Assembly: GCA_002049455.2 (NCBI GenBank)
Contig: KV918837.1
Location: 209,552-273,551, forward strand
From: Porphyra umbilicalis
Taxonomy: Eukaryota; Rhodophyta; Bangiophyceae; Bangiales; Bangiaceae
DNA: 64,000 nucleotides
Direction: 5' to 3'
Shown piece after piece: positions 42,343 to 53,445 of the stretch; within the stretch, counting starts at the first letter, position 1; every line of letters starts with the position of its first letter. The notes under the pieces were generated by a model. That model had not been told where the DNA came from. It did not search any database and worked only from the letters and a program-made list of their open reading frames with translations. Position numbers and translations under genes: made by a program.

Positions 42343-45300
42343 TCACTCGTCCAGCAAGGGAGACCGCCGGTGCTGAACTTCAGACAACGGCGAACCAGCC
42401 GAACTCCCTCGTACAACAGCCGCAGTCATCAGTGCCGCGGCAGCGACGGGCGCAGCAACTGTAGCCACTCGCGTCACCGACGGAGCCAACGGAGCCGCAG
42501 CCGGGGCCGTAGTCGTTGTCGGCAGGGCAGCCACGGGTGCCACTGGCACAGTGACTGGCGCCGACAGTGCAGCCACAGGTGGTGGCACCACAGCCACTGG
42601 CGACATCGACACATTGGCAGCCGCTGGGGACGTTGCACCCAAAGAACCTGGTACAGAGGCTGGTACTGCCGTTGACAAGGCGGTAGCCTCTTCACGTGGC
42701 CCCGCCGTCGTCGCCGCTGCGTCCGCGGCCCGTACTTCCACAGCCGCTGCTGCCGCCCCGGCCGCCGCGGCCGCGTCTATCAGCGGCACGCCCGTAGTCA
42801 CCACACCGATCGTGGCCACAGGCGGTGGTGGCAGCAACACGACCACGGAGGCAGCCGTTGTTTCCGGGGCGACCGCGGCTGCTGTTGGTCGAGCTGATGA
42901 AGTCGGCAGATCTGGAGCGGGCGCAGCGGCGGCGGCACTCGACAAAGGTAGAGCAGTCACTGGGGCCCGTGGCGGCGACGGCACAGCTGAGGCCGGCTCA
43001 CCGGTAGCGGTAGTCCTTGCGGACGCGGTAGATGAATGCCGAACCACCGTAGCGGGCGCGGCGGTGGCTGTGGCTGGTATCGGTGCCGTGACAGCCTCCG
43101 GCAGCACCGGTGCCGATCGAGCCACGGTCGTCGGCGGCGCAAGTGGCGGTCGAACCGCAGCCATCGTGGGATGGGCAGCCGTAGCGGCCGGTACCGGTGC
43201 GGCAATTCTGCTGGCAAAAGGCGGGTCCGAACTAGCCGCCGCTGGCCCTCGTGGCGACGCAGCCGAAGTCGTGGCCTGCGTCGCCACAGGCTCAGCCGCG
43301 GGCCTCGTGGACGCGGGTCCGCCAGACGCCACAGCCGCCCCGCCTCCGGCTTCGCCCACCCCGCCACCTGCCGCCCCCGCTTGCGCCGCCGTAAACGCCG
43401 CTGCGGCTGCCACCTCTGCATCCACACCCCCACCCTCCGCCGTCGACGGCACCGCCGCGCGCGCAGCCACCACCACCGCCGCCGCCGCCGATGCCGCCGC
43501 TACCGCAGCTGTGCGGCCGGCCGCCAAAGCGGCAGCAGCCTCCTCGTTTAGTGCCGGTCCCGTCTCCGGGACGGTGGCCGCGCCCGCGGCCAGCGCAACG
43601 TCCGTCGTCGGTGCGCTGCCGCTTGCCGGTACCGTTCCGGTGGCCGCCGCCATCGCTGCTGCCCCTGCCGGGGCGGTGGCCGGCACCGCCGCACCAGCCG
43701 CGGGCGCCCCCTCCGCCCGCTGCTTGTCCGCTTCCTCCACCGCCTCCACCGCCGCTGCGAGGCCGTACCCCTTGCCGTTGGGCGGCGGCAGCCCCGCCTC
43801 CACCGCCGCCAAGTCGCTCGTGTACAGCACCCGCGACGCGGCGATCAAATCCGGCGTTACATTGTACCACGCAATCGCCATGGGCCCCATCAGCCACATG
43901 GGCACGTGCTTGGCAATCTTTCGCCACGCGTTCATCCCCGTCATGGAGGTGCCTCGCGACACCACCGCCGCCGCCAAGCGTAGCCGCGAGTCGTCGGCGC
44001 GCGTCAGCAGGTGGAGCGCCCGCTCCTCGTCGCCGTGGCAGGTGATGTGGTCAAAGATTTCGGCAAACTCGGGGATGCGCCGCAGCAGGATCTCGCACAC
44101 CATGTACACGCCGCTGTCGTTCTTGGGCCGCTGCCGCTCCATCGCCTTGAGCTCCCGGTACATCTTGGTGCGGGAGCGTGCGTTGGGCTTGGCCGCCGAG
44201 TGCTTTTCCGCCGCCGCCCGCGATACCGTCTCTTCGTCAGCGAGCATCGCCTCAAAGCGCGCCTCAGACACAAACTCCAAGGTCGTCGACATGTCGCCAG
44301 GGTGCTTGCTGCCAGAGGCATTCGAGCCGCCACGTCCACCACCAGACCCGTTTTTCGACGCGCGCCGCCGCGCCGCCGGCTGCGACCGCCCGCCGCCGGC
44401 AGGCCCACCCGCACCAGAGGCGCCGCCGCCACCAGCCACCCATGCGGTAGTCCCCATTGGCCCCCTGCCAGCACCGACCACGCGTGGTTGCATGTGATTG
44501 CCGGTGCTCCCGTCCCTCAAAAAGGGCGGCGGCGGCGGGCAAATCACCGGCAGTGGTGCTGCGTTGGCCGTCTTGGGAAGCTGCGGGTACATGGCCCGCA
44601 TGTAGAAGCTCGGCAGCTCAAACGCTCGCGGCGGCGACGCAGGCGAAGTCGTACGAGGCCTCTTGGATGGACGTGCCGGTCCGCCAACGGCAGAACGGCT
44701 GCGAACGCGGTTGCCGCGCACAGGTTGCGGCCCTAGGCACCGGAGCCGGTCAGGTAGCCGCGGCGGTGCACCAATGGCGCTCCTGTCGAGTTCCCGGAGC
44801 ACCTCGGGCAGCAGGGAGATGCGCGACTGTTCGTCGGCCGGCGGCATGCTAGCATGTGGCAGATCCATAGACTCGTTCACGGACATCGCCGCGTGCGCCG
44901 CAGCTGCCGCGCCAGCGTCCACTTGCCGGTACGGTGGGGGTGGGATGCAGGTGGCGGCACGGCCCGTGGAAGCCATGGGCTGTAGCTGCCCGCCTGCCCC
45001 ACCGGGCGAAACACCCGCCATGGACAGTGGAACAAGGGGAAGAGCCGGAGGCGGGCCTGGCGCCAGCCGACGGAGTACCGGCTGCCGCCGCACGGTGGGC
45101 TGCGGCCGCGACCGTACCGCACTCAGTGGCCTTGGCGGGGCAGCAGCGGATGCAGGCCTCAAGGACGTCCCACGCGGCAACGACCGGCGGAGCGACGACC
45201 GCCGCACCGCGGCCGCGCCCGTCGCTGCTGGCACCGGCGGAACGACGCGCTGCGGCAGCGCCGTCGTGGCATTCGGCGCTGCCGCCAGTGTCGGCGGCAC

Positions 45301-46970
45301 CCCGGGCGGCGCCGCCGCCGCCCCCATTGCGGCTGGGAGCAGGTCGTGGTCCGGTTCAATCTTGGGCAGCGCCGGCAGCGGCGACCGTGGCGCCTCCATC
45401 GCCTCCTCCGTCCGCGCCAGAGGCAAAGCGCCCGGCGGTGGCGCCGGCCACAACGCGGCCCCGCCGCCCGCCCGCGCCCCCGCCGGTGCCAGCCGACCGG
45501 CGTCACCCCGCTGCCGCGGGTGAGCGCGCGGTGGTGGCTCTGCTGGATGGCCGCCGCCGATGCCGCCGGGCTGGGGCGAGAGCAAGGGGTGGCGCCCCCC
45601 GGCGGCCACCGCGCCAACCCCCAGCATCACCTGGTCCCCGTCCCCGTCCGAGAGCGCCTCCCCCTCATCGTCCGCCGCCGGCCGCACCGGCCGATAGTGT
45701 GCGGCCGCCGCAGCCGCGTCGGCGGCCCGTTGCCGCTCCCGCGCCCGCTGGGCCGCGACGCGCACACTCGTTGCGTCGGCCGCAGAAAACGGTGCCACCT
45801 CGCCGCCGCCGCCGCTGCCAAGGCCGTACGCGGTCGCCGGCGCCAAGGCGGTGCCGGTCGCATGCAGGTAGCCGCCGACACCGTAGGCGTCCCTATAGTC
45901 AGGTGCACGGGGGGGCGCAGCGCCCATGCCGTACGGGTTGGCAACGACCTCGGCATGGGTGGTCTGCATCGTGCGGCCGAGGCCTTGGACGGCCGACGCG
46001 GGTTGGGTGTAGCCATCCCCCCGCGCGCCTCCTTGCCATGGTCCTCCACCGGCGCCTTGGAGTGGCACCTGGGAATGACCGAGTCGTCCGTCGCCATACC
46101 CGTTTGTCGGACCTTGACCACCGCCGTAGGCAGCACCTTGCATGAAAACGCCGACAGCTCCGTTGACTTGACCGTGGCCACCAACAACTCTGCCGTCTTG
46201 CACAGCGCCGGCGCCATAGGCGACACCTTGCATGGCGCTGCCGCCGTTTGGCTGTGAGTGACCACCAAGGCCGTTGGCTGGACCTTGACCACCGCCAAGG
46301 GAGGCGCCTTGACCTTGACCACCCCGGTATTCGCCCACGTACCCGCCACCATGGGAGCCGCCCACTCCCCCCCCACCTCGCCCGTACCCCGCGCCAAGCG
46401 CGGCACCCCCCCTCCCAGACGCGCGTGCCACCCCCCCGCCGCGTGCACCCCCGAGTCCACGCGCGTACCGTCCACCGCCGCCCCCGCCCGCACTTACGCC
46501 TTGCATCCCAGCCGCGTACCCGTACATGACCGGCCCTGTGTCCGCCTGCATTCCCGCCGCGTGCCCATACACCGCCGGCCCGTCGACGCCCGTGTTCCGT
46601 CCGCTATGGCTGCTGCCTCTGGCGCTGCTGCGACTGCCGTTTCCAATCGTGACGCCAACGCCAATGCCATGTCCGGCGATGGTGCCGCCGTACCCGGCGA
46701 CGCCCGAGCTGTCACCCTGCCCACCCCCCAGAGGGGGAAACGCGCAAAAGCCAGCCAGCCGCCCGTCCGAGCTCCACTGCGGCTGCAGCCCATAGGCTGC
46801 CGCGTTGGCAATGGAGAGGCGGGGCGGCAAGTCGGCGGTCGGCACCAGCGGTCGTGGGGGGATCGGGGTCGTCGTCGCCGACCGATGGGGGGGCGTGGGT
46901 GTAGTGGCCAGCGGCGGCGGCGGCGGCGGCGGCAGCCGCGGCGGCGGCGGCGGAGGCGGCAGCCGCGGCG

Positions 46971-47001
<31 letters not shown>

Positions 47002-47946
47002 TAAGGGTGGGGGGAGTGGCGTGAGCGGTGGCGGTGGCGCAACCAGTGGCGGCGGCGGCGCCACGCCCAGCGGCGGCGGCACCACCGCCGGCGGCGCCAC
47101 CGGTAGCGGCGGCGGCACCACCACCGACGGCGGCGGCGGCGGCAGCAGCGGCGACGCTGACACTGCGGCGCGCGCCGCCGGGAGCCCCGCTTCCCGCGCG
47201 TGCCGCCGCATGAGCCGATCCTTCATCTTGAGGGGGCCCCTGCCACGTGGCGCGTCCCCCCCCGCCGCGGGGGGGCCGCCCCGCCCGTCGGGCGCCATTG
47301 GCGGCGGCGACGGCGGCTGCCGCGGGCGGCCGTCGCCCGCGGCCGCGCGGGGGACGGCCGCCGACGCGCACGCGCTCGGCGGGCGTGGCGGGGGGGCGAC
47401 GGCCACGGGCGCGTAGGGCTGCTCGGCGCCACGGGTGTCGGCCCGTGGGGGGGTGGCCGCGGCATCGAGGCCGCCACCGCCGCCGCCGCCCGCCACCCCC
47501 AGTGCGGCGGGCGCACCGCCGCCGCCGCTGGCGCCGCCGCCGCCACCACCGCCGGCGGCGCGCTCCCAGCGGTCGCACCGCACCACCAGGGAGTGGGCTT
47601 GCACCGCCGCCGCCTCGGCCGCCGCCGCCGCCGCGGCCGCCTCCTCCTCTGCAGACGGAAAGTGGAGGCGCCGCGCCGCCGGCGCGCCACCCCGCCTCGG
47701 CGGCGGCGGCGTCGCCTCGGCGCGGGCGGACGACTTGGTGGCCGACACCGACTTGGAGCCCTTGGGGCGCCCGCGCCCGCGACGAGCCGACACGGGGGGG
47801 GTCGCCACGGGGAAGGCGGGGGGGGAACGCAGCCGGGGGGGGGCGCCCGTGTTCCCGCCGTCCACGATTGCCACATGCGCGTCGCCGCCGTCCCCGCCGG
47901 CCACAAACGCACCGCGCGTGCGGCCGTTGGTGCCCCTCACCGCCAT
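42343..47946 (-). CDS. Very long disordered AT-hook protein
   Basis: The frame is open from ATG 47979. The ATG at 47946 (AGAATGG) has the better context and gives about 1867 residues. Near residue 55-65 RRGRGRPKGSKS is a typical AT-hook, suggesting minor-groove DNA binding. Then follow Gly/Ala and Pro runs (nt 46700-47640), a Gly/Gln/Tyr-rich tract with recurring YGHAAGMQ, GQGP and MQG units (nt 45850-46650), and Pro/Ala linkers. One compact basic-helical domain (nt 43760-44292, starting MSTTLEFVSEARFEAMLADE and including VYMVCEILLRRIPEFAEIF and MWLMGPMAIAWYNV) is the only part likely to fold. An Ala/Thr/Val-rich tail follows. No known family fits the folded domain. The opposite strand is open over much of the gene, a composition artefact. 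Likely a nuclear or chromatin scaffold, by inference only. Confidence 0.65.
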
Positions 47947-50900
47947 TCTCCCCATCCCCCCAGCCACCACCCCCGCCATCCCCCCCCCGCCATCCCGGCC
48001 CCCATCACCATTGGCGTCGACCGCCCATTTGCATAAGGAAGGGCCGGCGCGCCGGCTGCCGCTGTCCGTTCTCCACTCATGGCGTGTGCCACGGGCACCT
48101 CGCCGACGGGGAAGACGTGCGTCGGCGTTGCCCCGGGCACAAACCGCTTCTTAACGTTGCGGTCCACCTCGGCACGGCCACCCATAATGTAGACAAGAGG
48201 AAATATGGGGGGGGGGGGTGGGGATGTCGGGGGAGTGTGTGAGAGTGGGAGGGGGAGGAAAATAGAAGATAAGTGCGATATAGACAAACGGCACGAGCGG
48301 CACCTCACCAAACGCAGAGTCACCGTGCACGAAGCAAAGGGGGAGACCGCCGGGGGGGGAGAGGAAGATGCCGCGTGACGCAGAAAGTCGGCCAATTGCG
48401 CAATCGGTCCGTGCGGCGGTCGGCGGCGCCGTCGGTGGGTGCGGTGGGGCCACCGCAACCGACACGACCCGTGCCGGCACCCACCACGAGCTGAGCACGC
48501 ACGGGCAGTCGACACCGCGGCACCGCAAGACGGTGGGGACCACCACAAGGGACGTCAACGGGGAAGACGCCAACCAAAGGGGAAGACGGGTGAGGGGTGC
48601 AAGGAGGATGGGGGGGGAAAGGAAGAGACGGTACCGAAGGGGGGCGGGTGCGGAGGAGGGGGGAAACAAAGGACGACGCTCACCCACCACAAGCACCAGT
48701 CACGGCCCGGACGCGTCGGTGCAGCGGGGGGACGACAACCGCCACCAACGCTTCTGTCGACGGGTACCCGGGCGGTCGCGGTCGTGTCACCGGCGCGCGT
48801 GGCCGGCGGCCGCGGCGCCCAAAACACCCAATTGCCGGCGGGTGGCGGACTGGGACCGGGGGTGGGGGGGTGCGCGGACAGCGAAGCAAAGGGGGTCCCG
48901 TTGAGCGTTGCGCCACGACACAACAGTCAGGGTCACCACGGCGGCAGGTGGCGGAGCGAGGCCGAGGGGCTCGCCGCGCCCAACGACCGGGGCAGACGCG
49001 GTGCACATGGCGGGGGGGGGGGGGGGGGGGTCGGGGGGGAAATGCGGTCACCAGAGCCGCATGTGCAAGCAGCTCGCCCCAAACACAGTCGTCCCCCCCC
49101 CCCACAGTCGCGTGTGACTGGCTCGGCCGCGTCGGAGGCGCCGGGCGCCCCGCCGCTCGGCACGAGGCGACGCGCGCGGCACCGGGTTGGGCGAGCCCCC
49201 TTGATTGCGGCTGTAACAGACGCTGCTGGCTGCCACACGAGGCCTGCTGGCAGCGCTTCTGACGGGGCCCCGACCGGCAGCAGGGAAACAAGAGACCGCG
49301 GCGGACGGATGATTGGCTCGACAGATTGCAGACGCTGGCCCCCCATCTGTGGGGAAAGAACGCGGACCTCGCTCAGAACGAGGATCGAGCCACCCAGAAT
49401 CGAGGCGAGGGTGTCTGGTAAAACTCAGTGCGAAAACGGCAGGTTGGCCTTAGCTCGTTGAATTACACACGGTCTGCGACGGAGGACCAGTCTGGATGAG
49501 GCGACGTGCAGCAATCCTAGCTAGTGGCTGAGGCGGGAACCTGGGACATGACCCAATTTTTAGAGACGCCCATGGGGCAGTGGCGTAGGGGCTTCCCTCA
49601 CAAATCCGGCACCTTTGGGCCAGCTTCCAGAGCATCAAACCGGTTCAATTTCAACATCCAAGCGCGAAACGAGTCTAGGATCGGACGGGATGGCCCATCA
49701 AGGCAACTGGACAGCCACATCTACCACAGAAGCCTGGACGACAAGTGCAGCTCTCTCGGCATGAAGCAATGCGTTTTTTTTCAGGTGAAGATACATGGTT
49801 CGGCTATAGGAGGCCCATAAGGTGCAAAGAGAACAAAGATGCAAGGCTGGCTGTGATACAAGACAGGCCTTTCGTCAACAACTCGGCCATGTACTCGAGT
49901 GCCTCAGAAGCGCCGCTCTGGGGAGTCATCTCTCGCATTGTGTGAAAGAAACGTGAACGCGGTGGACAGGCAGACCATTATTCCAGATCTCGTCCGCGGT
50001 TTCTCGACATTTCATTGGTCCGCTCGTTGAACAGTTGCATTTTTTGGCCGATGGATTTGTAGAACTCCAGTTTGCACACTGGCTTCTAATCTTGCCAGGT
50101 TATGACTTGGAAGGTGGTTGTCACCAGCCTCAAAAAATAGAATATGAATTTTCCGGGTCAAAGCAACTGCGCCAGTTGACCGACTGACATAACAGGCCTT
50201 TGACGGCCGTCAGTCAACTGGCCCATTGACGACCGTCAGTCAGCCGACCGTTGACAGCCGGCAGCGCCCCCATCTCGTCTGTGTAGCGCATGGGCATCCT
50301 CGCGTCCAAGGCCTCTTTTGCGACGGTTCCGCTCTGGATGACTGGAGAGTCTCTCACCCGCTGCAAGCATGGTGTCACCAAGAATTCGGGTCGCTGGACG
50401 ACGCCCTCACGACTGGCGAGTGGCAGCGATGGATGTCAAGCTCTAAGAGGGAGGACGATGACTCGGCGGGGGAGCGCTCGGTACCTGCTGCTGCCGTTGC
50501 CGTGTGCCGTCGTGGGCGACTGACCCAGTCTAATGGGAAGTGGCAGGGCCGGGAAAGAACTCGGCAGCGTTCCATTCCCGTGGCAAAGCGCCGTCCGTGT
50601 TAACTGATGGGCTGAACTGGACCTAGCCCATTTCCATTCCCAAGGTAGTGCAGACGGCGGTGGCCGCCCTCCTCACGCGCGCCGTGAAAAGGGTGCTGCC
50701 GGCTTTTTGTAAGCCCCAGCGCCAGGTGCTGCACACATCTTGCGAGCGTGCAGGGAAAACGCAAGAAATGAACGTGTTCGCGCGCTCGAGACGCGCGGTG
50801 TGGCAAGTCAATGCGAGAACGATATAATTCTTGTGTCTCGGGCGACCAGGATGGCCCTATTGAAATGGACATTTCACCTGCAGCCGGGGCCCTCGTCTTT

Positions 50901-51187
50901 ACTCGGCGGCGTGTCCAACACTGACAAACGTCTGTCTCATCCGAGGAAGCACCTCTTGCTTGGAGGGTTGCAACGCTCAACGACAATTGTCGTTGAGCAG
51001 GTGCTTCGATCAGCGCCAAACTAGCAGTGCTGTGTCAAATATTGACCACCGCTGGAAATGTGGACCAGACTCGAGACCTCCGCACGGGGTTGTACGCGCC
51101 GATTCCGTGACCTGGATAAAGGCACAGCCGGAATACTCTGCGTACCAGGACCCAGAAGACGGCCTACAGCAGGTCCAAGAGTGCGTT
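47947..51187. other. Intergenic, homopolymer-rich then unique
   Basis: 48030-49100 is purine-rich on the plus strand with G runs (for example 49012-49030) and many spurious frames. 49450-51180 is of lower GC without a long frame. Imperfect inverted words GTCAGTCAACTG and CAGTTGACCGACTGAC lie at about 50171-50222. No gene was recognised. Confidence 0.45.
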
Positions 51188-51906
51188 TTTCCCTGGCCTT
51201 TAGGACAGGGTGCTCTCAAAGTGTAGTGATGCACACATACACTTAGATCAAGGGACTTGCTCTCCGTTTCAGAGGTGGCAGTCTGCATTCGTGTCCTCAG
51301 GGATCTGAGGGCGTGTCAGTGTTGGAAGGGTCGCGATGACGCTAAAAACGAATGGAGTTACGTGGCTGAGAAGGAATGTCCTGCCACAGGGGTCACTGGA
51401 CCCGGACGGCGCCTGCCCCCGTGCCCCCTCTACCACCCCGAGTTGCGCGCGGTGACCGTGCGCAGCGACTTCCGGGGCTTGACGCGCCCACTATGACCCG
51501 CGAGTGATCGTGCCTGCGCGCCGTCTTCTGTTGCGGCGGCGCGTCGGCGTTTGCTGACGCCATCTGGCGGCGCGGTTACAGGCGCCTCGTCGCGCGGCGA
51601 TCAGTCCCACCCGCCCGCCCGTGCGCCGTTTCGGCCGCCCTGCCCGCCGTGCGCAGATGGGCAGCGCGGCGGAGTGACGGCCTCGCACGTGGGCGCGGCG
51701 CGATGCCGGCGGGGGCCGCTGCCGCTGCGGTGGCGAAGGCGGCACCCCTTTTCCCACCCAACGCCCCACCCACCACGGCAACGTGGCTGTACGTGCCCCC
51801 GTGCGCGCTCGCGGTCATAGAGCCGGCCGGCGTGCCCGGTGTCAATGCGTCGCCGAGCGCGCCACCGTCCTGAAGGCCGGGGTATTGCACGCACGTGCCT
51901 GGAATT
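51188..51906 (+). repeat. 0.7-kb dispersed repeat, copy 1
   Basis: This is direct-orientation similarity to 57285-57988 over the whole length, very close in the first 240 bp and more diverged with small indels in the GC-rich second half. It starts TTTCCCTGGCCTTTAGG and ends with the 43-bp hairpin terminus (GGAAT). The start and the reverse complement of the end share CCCTGGCCTT, a possible short terminal inverted repeat. It has no intact coding frame. The class is not known. Confidence 0.8.
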
Positions 51907-53445
51907 CTTCAGATGTATGCATGTAGGTCTTGTTGATTTTCTGGCGAAGAATGGGACACCGAGCAAGAACAGCCCTCTCGTGCTGTTTAATAATCTCTTT
52001 TTCATGTATTTCTTGGTCATGCCAGGAAGCGCCTCAGAAGGCCCTGCAGGCCCCCGCCACCCCCCAGAGAGTGGGAAAGGCACGCATGATTAGCTGAGGC
52101 GGATGGCCGAAATTAAAGACGCAGCCCATTACACCAGTTCTTCTTCTGCTCATAAATCACTATCAACACACGCTATGAGAAAGAGAAAATCACCATCGTG
52201 CTCCTCATGCTCTCCTATTTCCTTATGCTTGCATTGTATGTCGTGGAGCACGCGTGGTGCTGAGTAGGTCGACAGAATGGTCAACATTGGGAACACACTA
52301 GCTATGCCTCAGCCTCAGGAAGCTTTCGCGTCTGCTCAACAAGTCATCGGAGCGGGAGGCGCAGCTGATCCAACGTTTGGTCATGTGCGTACCCTGGTGT
52401 GGGGTTCCTTGGTGATCGGGAGCGTCACCACCACACGAGAGCGCAGCGCAGTGGGGCGTAGACCCGTGTACCTTACAGATCTGCTAATCCTCTGCAATGG
52501 CGTGTTGCAGACTGCTTGCAGATCTGGAAAAGTGGCCGCGTGAGCCACGAGCAGCATGATTTGTGGCGCCTTACGATAGAATCCTCATTGTTTGAGCAAA
52601 CCTGATTTTTTAGTTAGACACACCATTCGACTCAGCTCACCGAGACCTGTCCAATGAAGCTGTCTCCACATCAATCCGACCGAAAGTCACGAATTTGTCG
52701 TCGAGTGCGTTCTTGCACATTTCTCCTCGATCTCAAGAATCGGGCTTGACGGCCCTATTGCGGGGGTTTGCAAGCGACTTTAGAATTGCAGAAAACTTCA
52801 AGCGGCCATATCTCGGAACGACCGACCTCAAGTGCAATGAGGATTCTATCGTAAGGCGCCACATTTCCTGCAGCAGATCTGCGGAGCAGCTCAGGCACTG
52901 TCTTGAAAGCACAGTCTCAAAGGAGAAAACAGAGTGCTGATTGGCCAGACACACATTCGGCCACGTGTCTGACAAATAGTAGGCCTGTATTCGTGTCCAC
53001 ACAAGGGCCGAACGCCGTAGTTAAGACGGGGCCTCATTGTCGTGCATTTATGCAAAAAAAACCCGGAGGACCAGTGTTCTTCTTTTATGGAAAGCACCCT
53101 GATGGTGCGAGGTTCTTGAGCTAAAAAGGTCCAGCGTGATCCCCCGTTTTTTTCTGCCCTGCGAGCGTCTGAGGCGTGGGGGCGCTTGAAGCTGTTGCCG
53201 ACTTAGTCGGCACACCTGGACAGCTTTTTCGTCGTCCGATTCGGCTTCAAAGCGCCGACCGATTGACCGGATCAGCCGATGAGCGCGCCGTACTCGCCAG
53301 CGAGGATGTGTTGTCCCACACCGAGCAACGCCGGCCCATGACGCCATCGCTGCTCTGCCATTCGGACGCCAAGCGAGGAGAAGATGGAAGGGGACCGTCC
53401 ACCTGGCTCTCAGACGTACGTGCGTCAAGTTTGTTCTGTTAGTTT
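51907..53445. other. Intergenic with one MITE
   Basis: Moderate-GC DNA with only short frames (up to 89 codons). The one clear feature is the inverted-repeat element at 52562-52863. The frame at 53176-53442 runs towards the next transposase but shows no domain. Confidence 0.45.
52562..52863. mobile_element. 302-bp MITE with perfect 29-bp TIRs
   Basis: 52562-52590 and 52835-52863 are exact reverse complements over 29 bases, starting TGTGGCGCCTTACGATAG from each outside end. The interior is non-coding. The flanks share only TT, so the target duplication length is unclear. It is a non-autonomous DNA transposon, unrelated in sequence to the two elements near 39.5-40.1 kb. Confidence 0.85.

Noticed and set aside
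42551-44497. 648-codon open frame on the plus strand
   Set aside because: It is Ala/Thr-rich simple sequence antisense to the AT-hook protein's folded domain. The minus strand has balanced composition there and the plus strand does not.
48022-48035. ATTTGCAT octamer upstream of the AT-hook gene
   Set aside because: An eight-base match to an animal promoter element is not meaningful in this organism.
50171-50222. Inverted words around CAGTTGAC/GTCAACTG as a MITE
   Set aside because: Arms are short and broken, and no flanking duplication was found.
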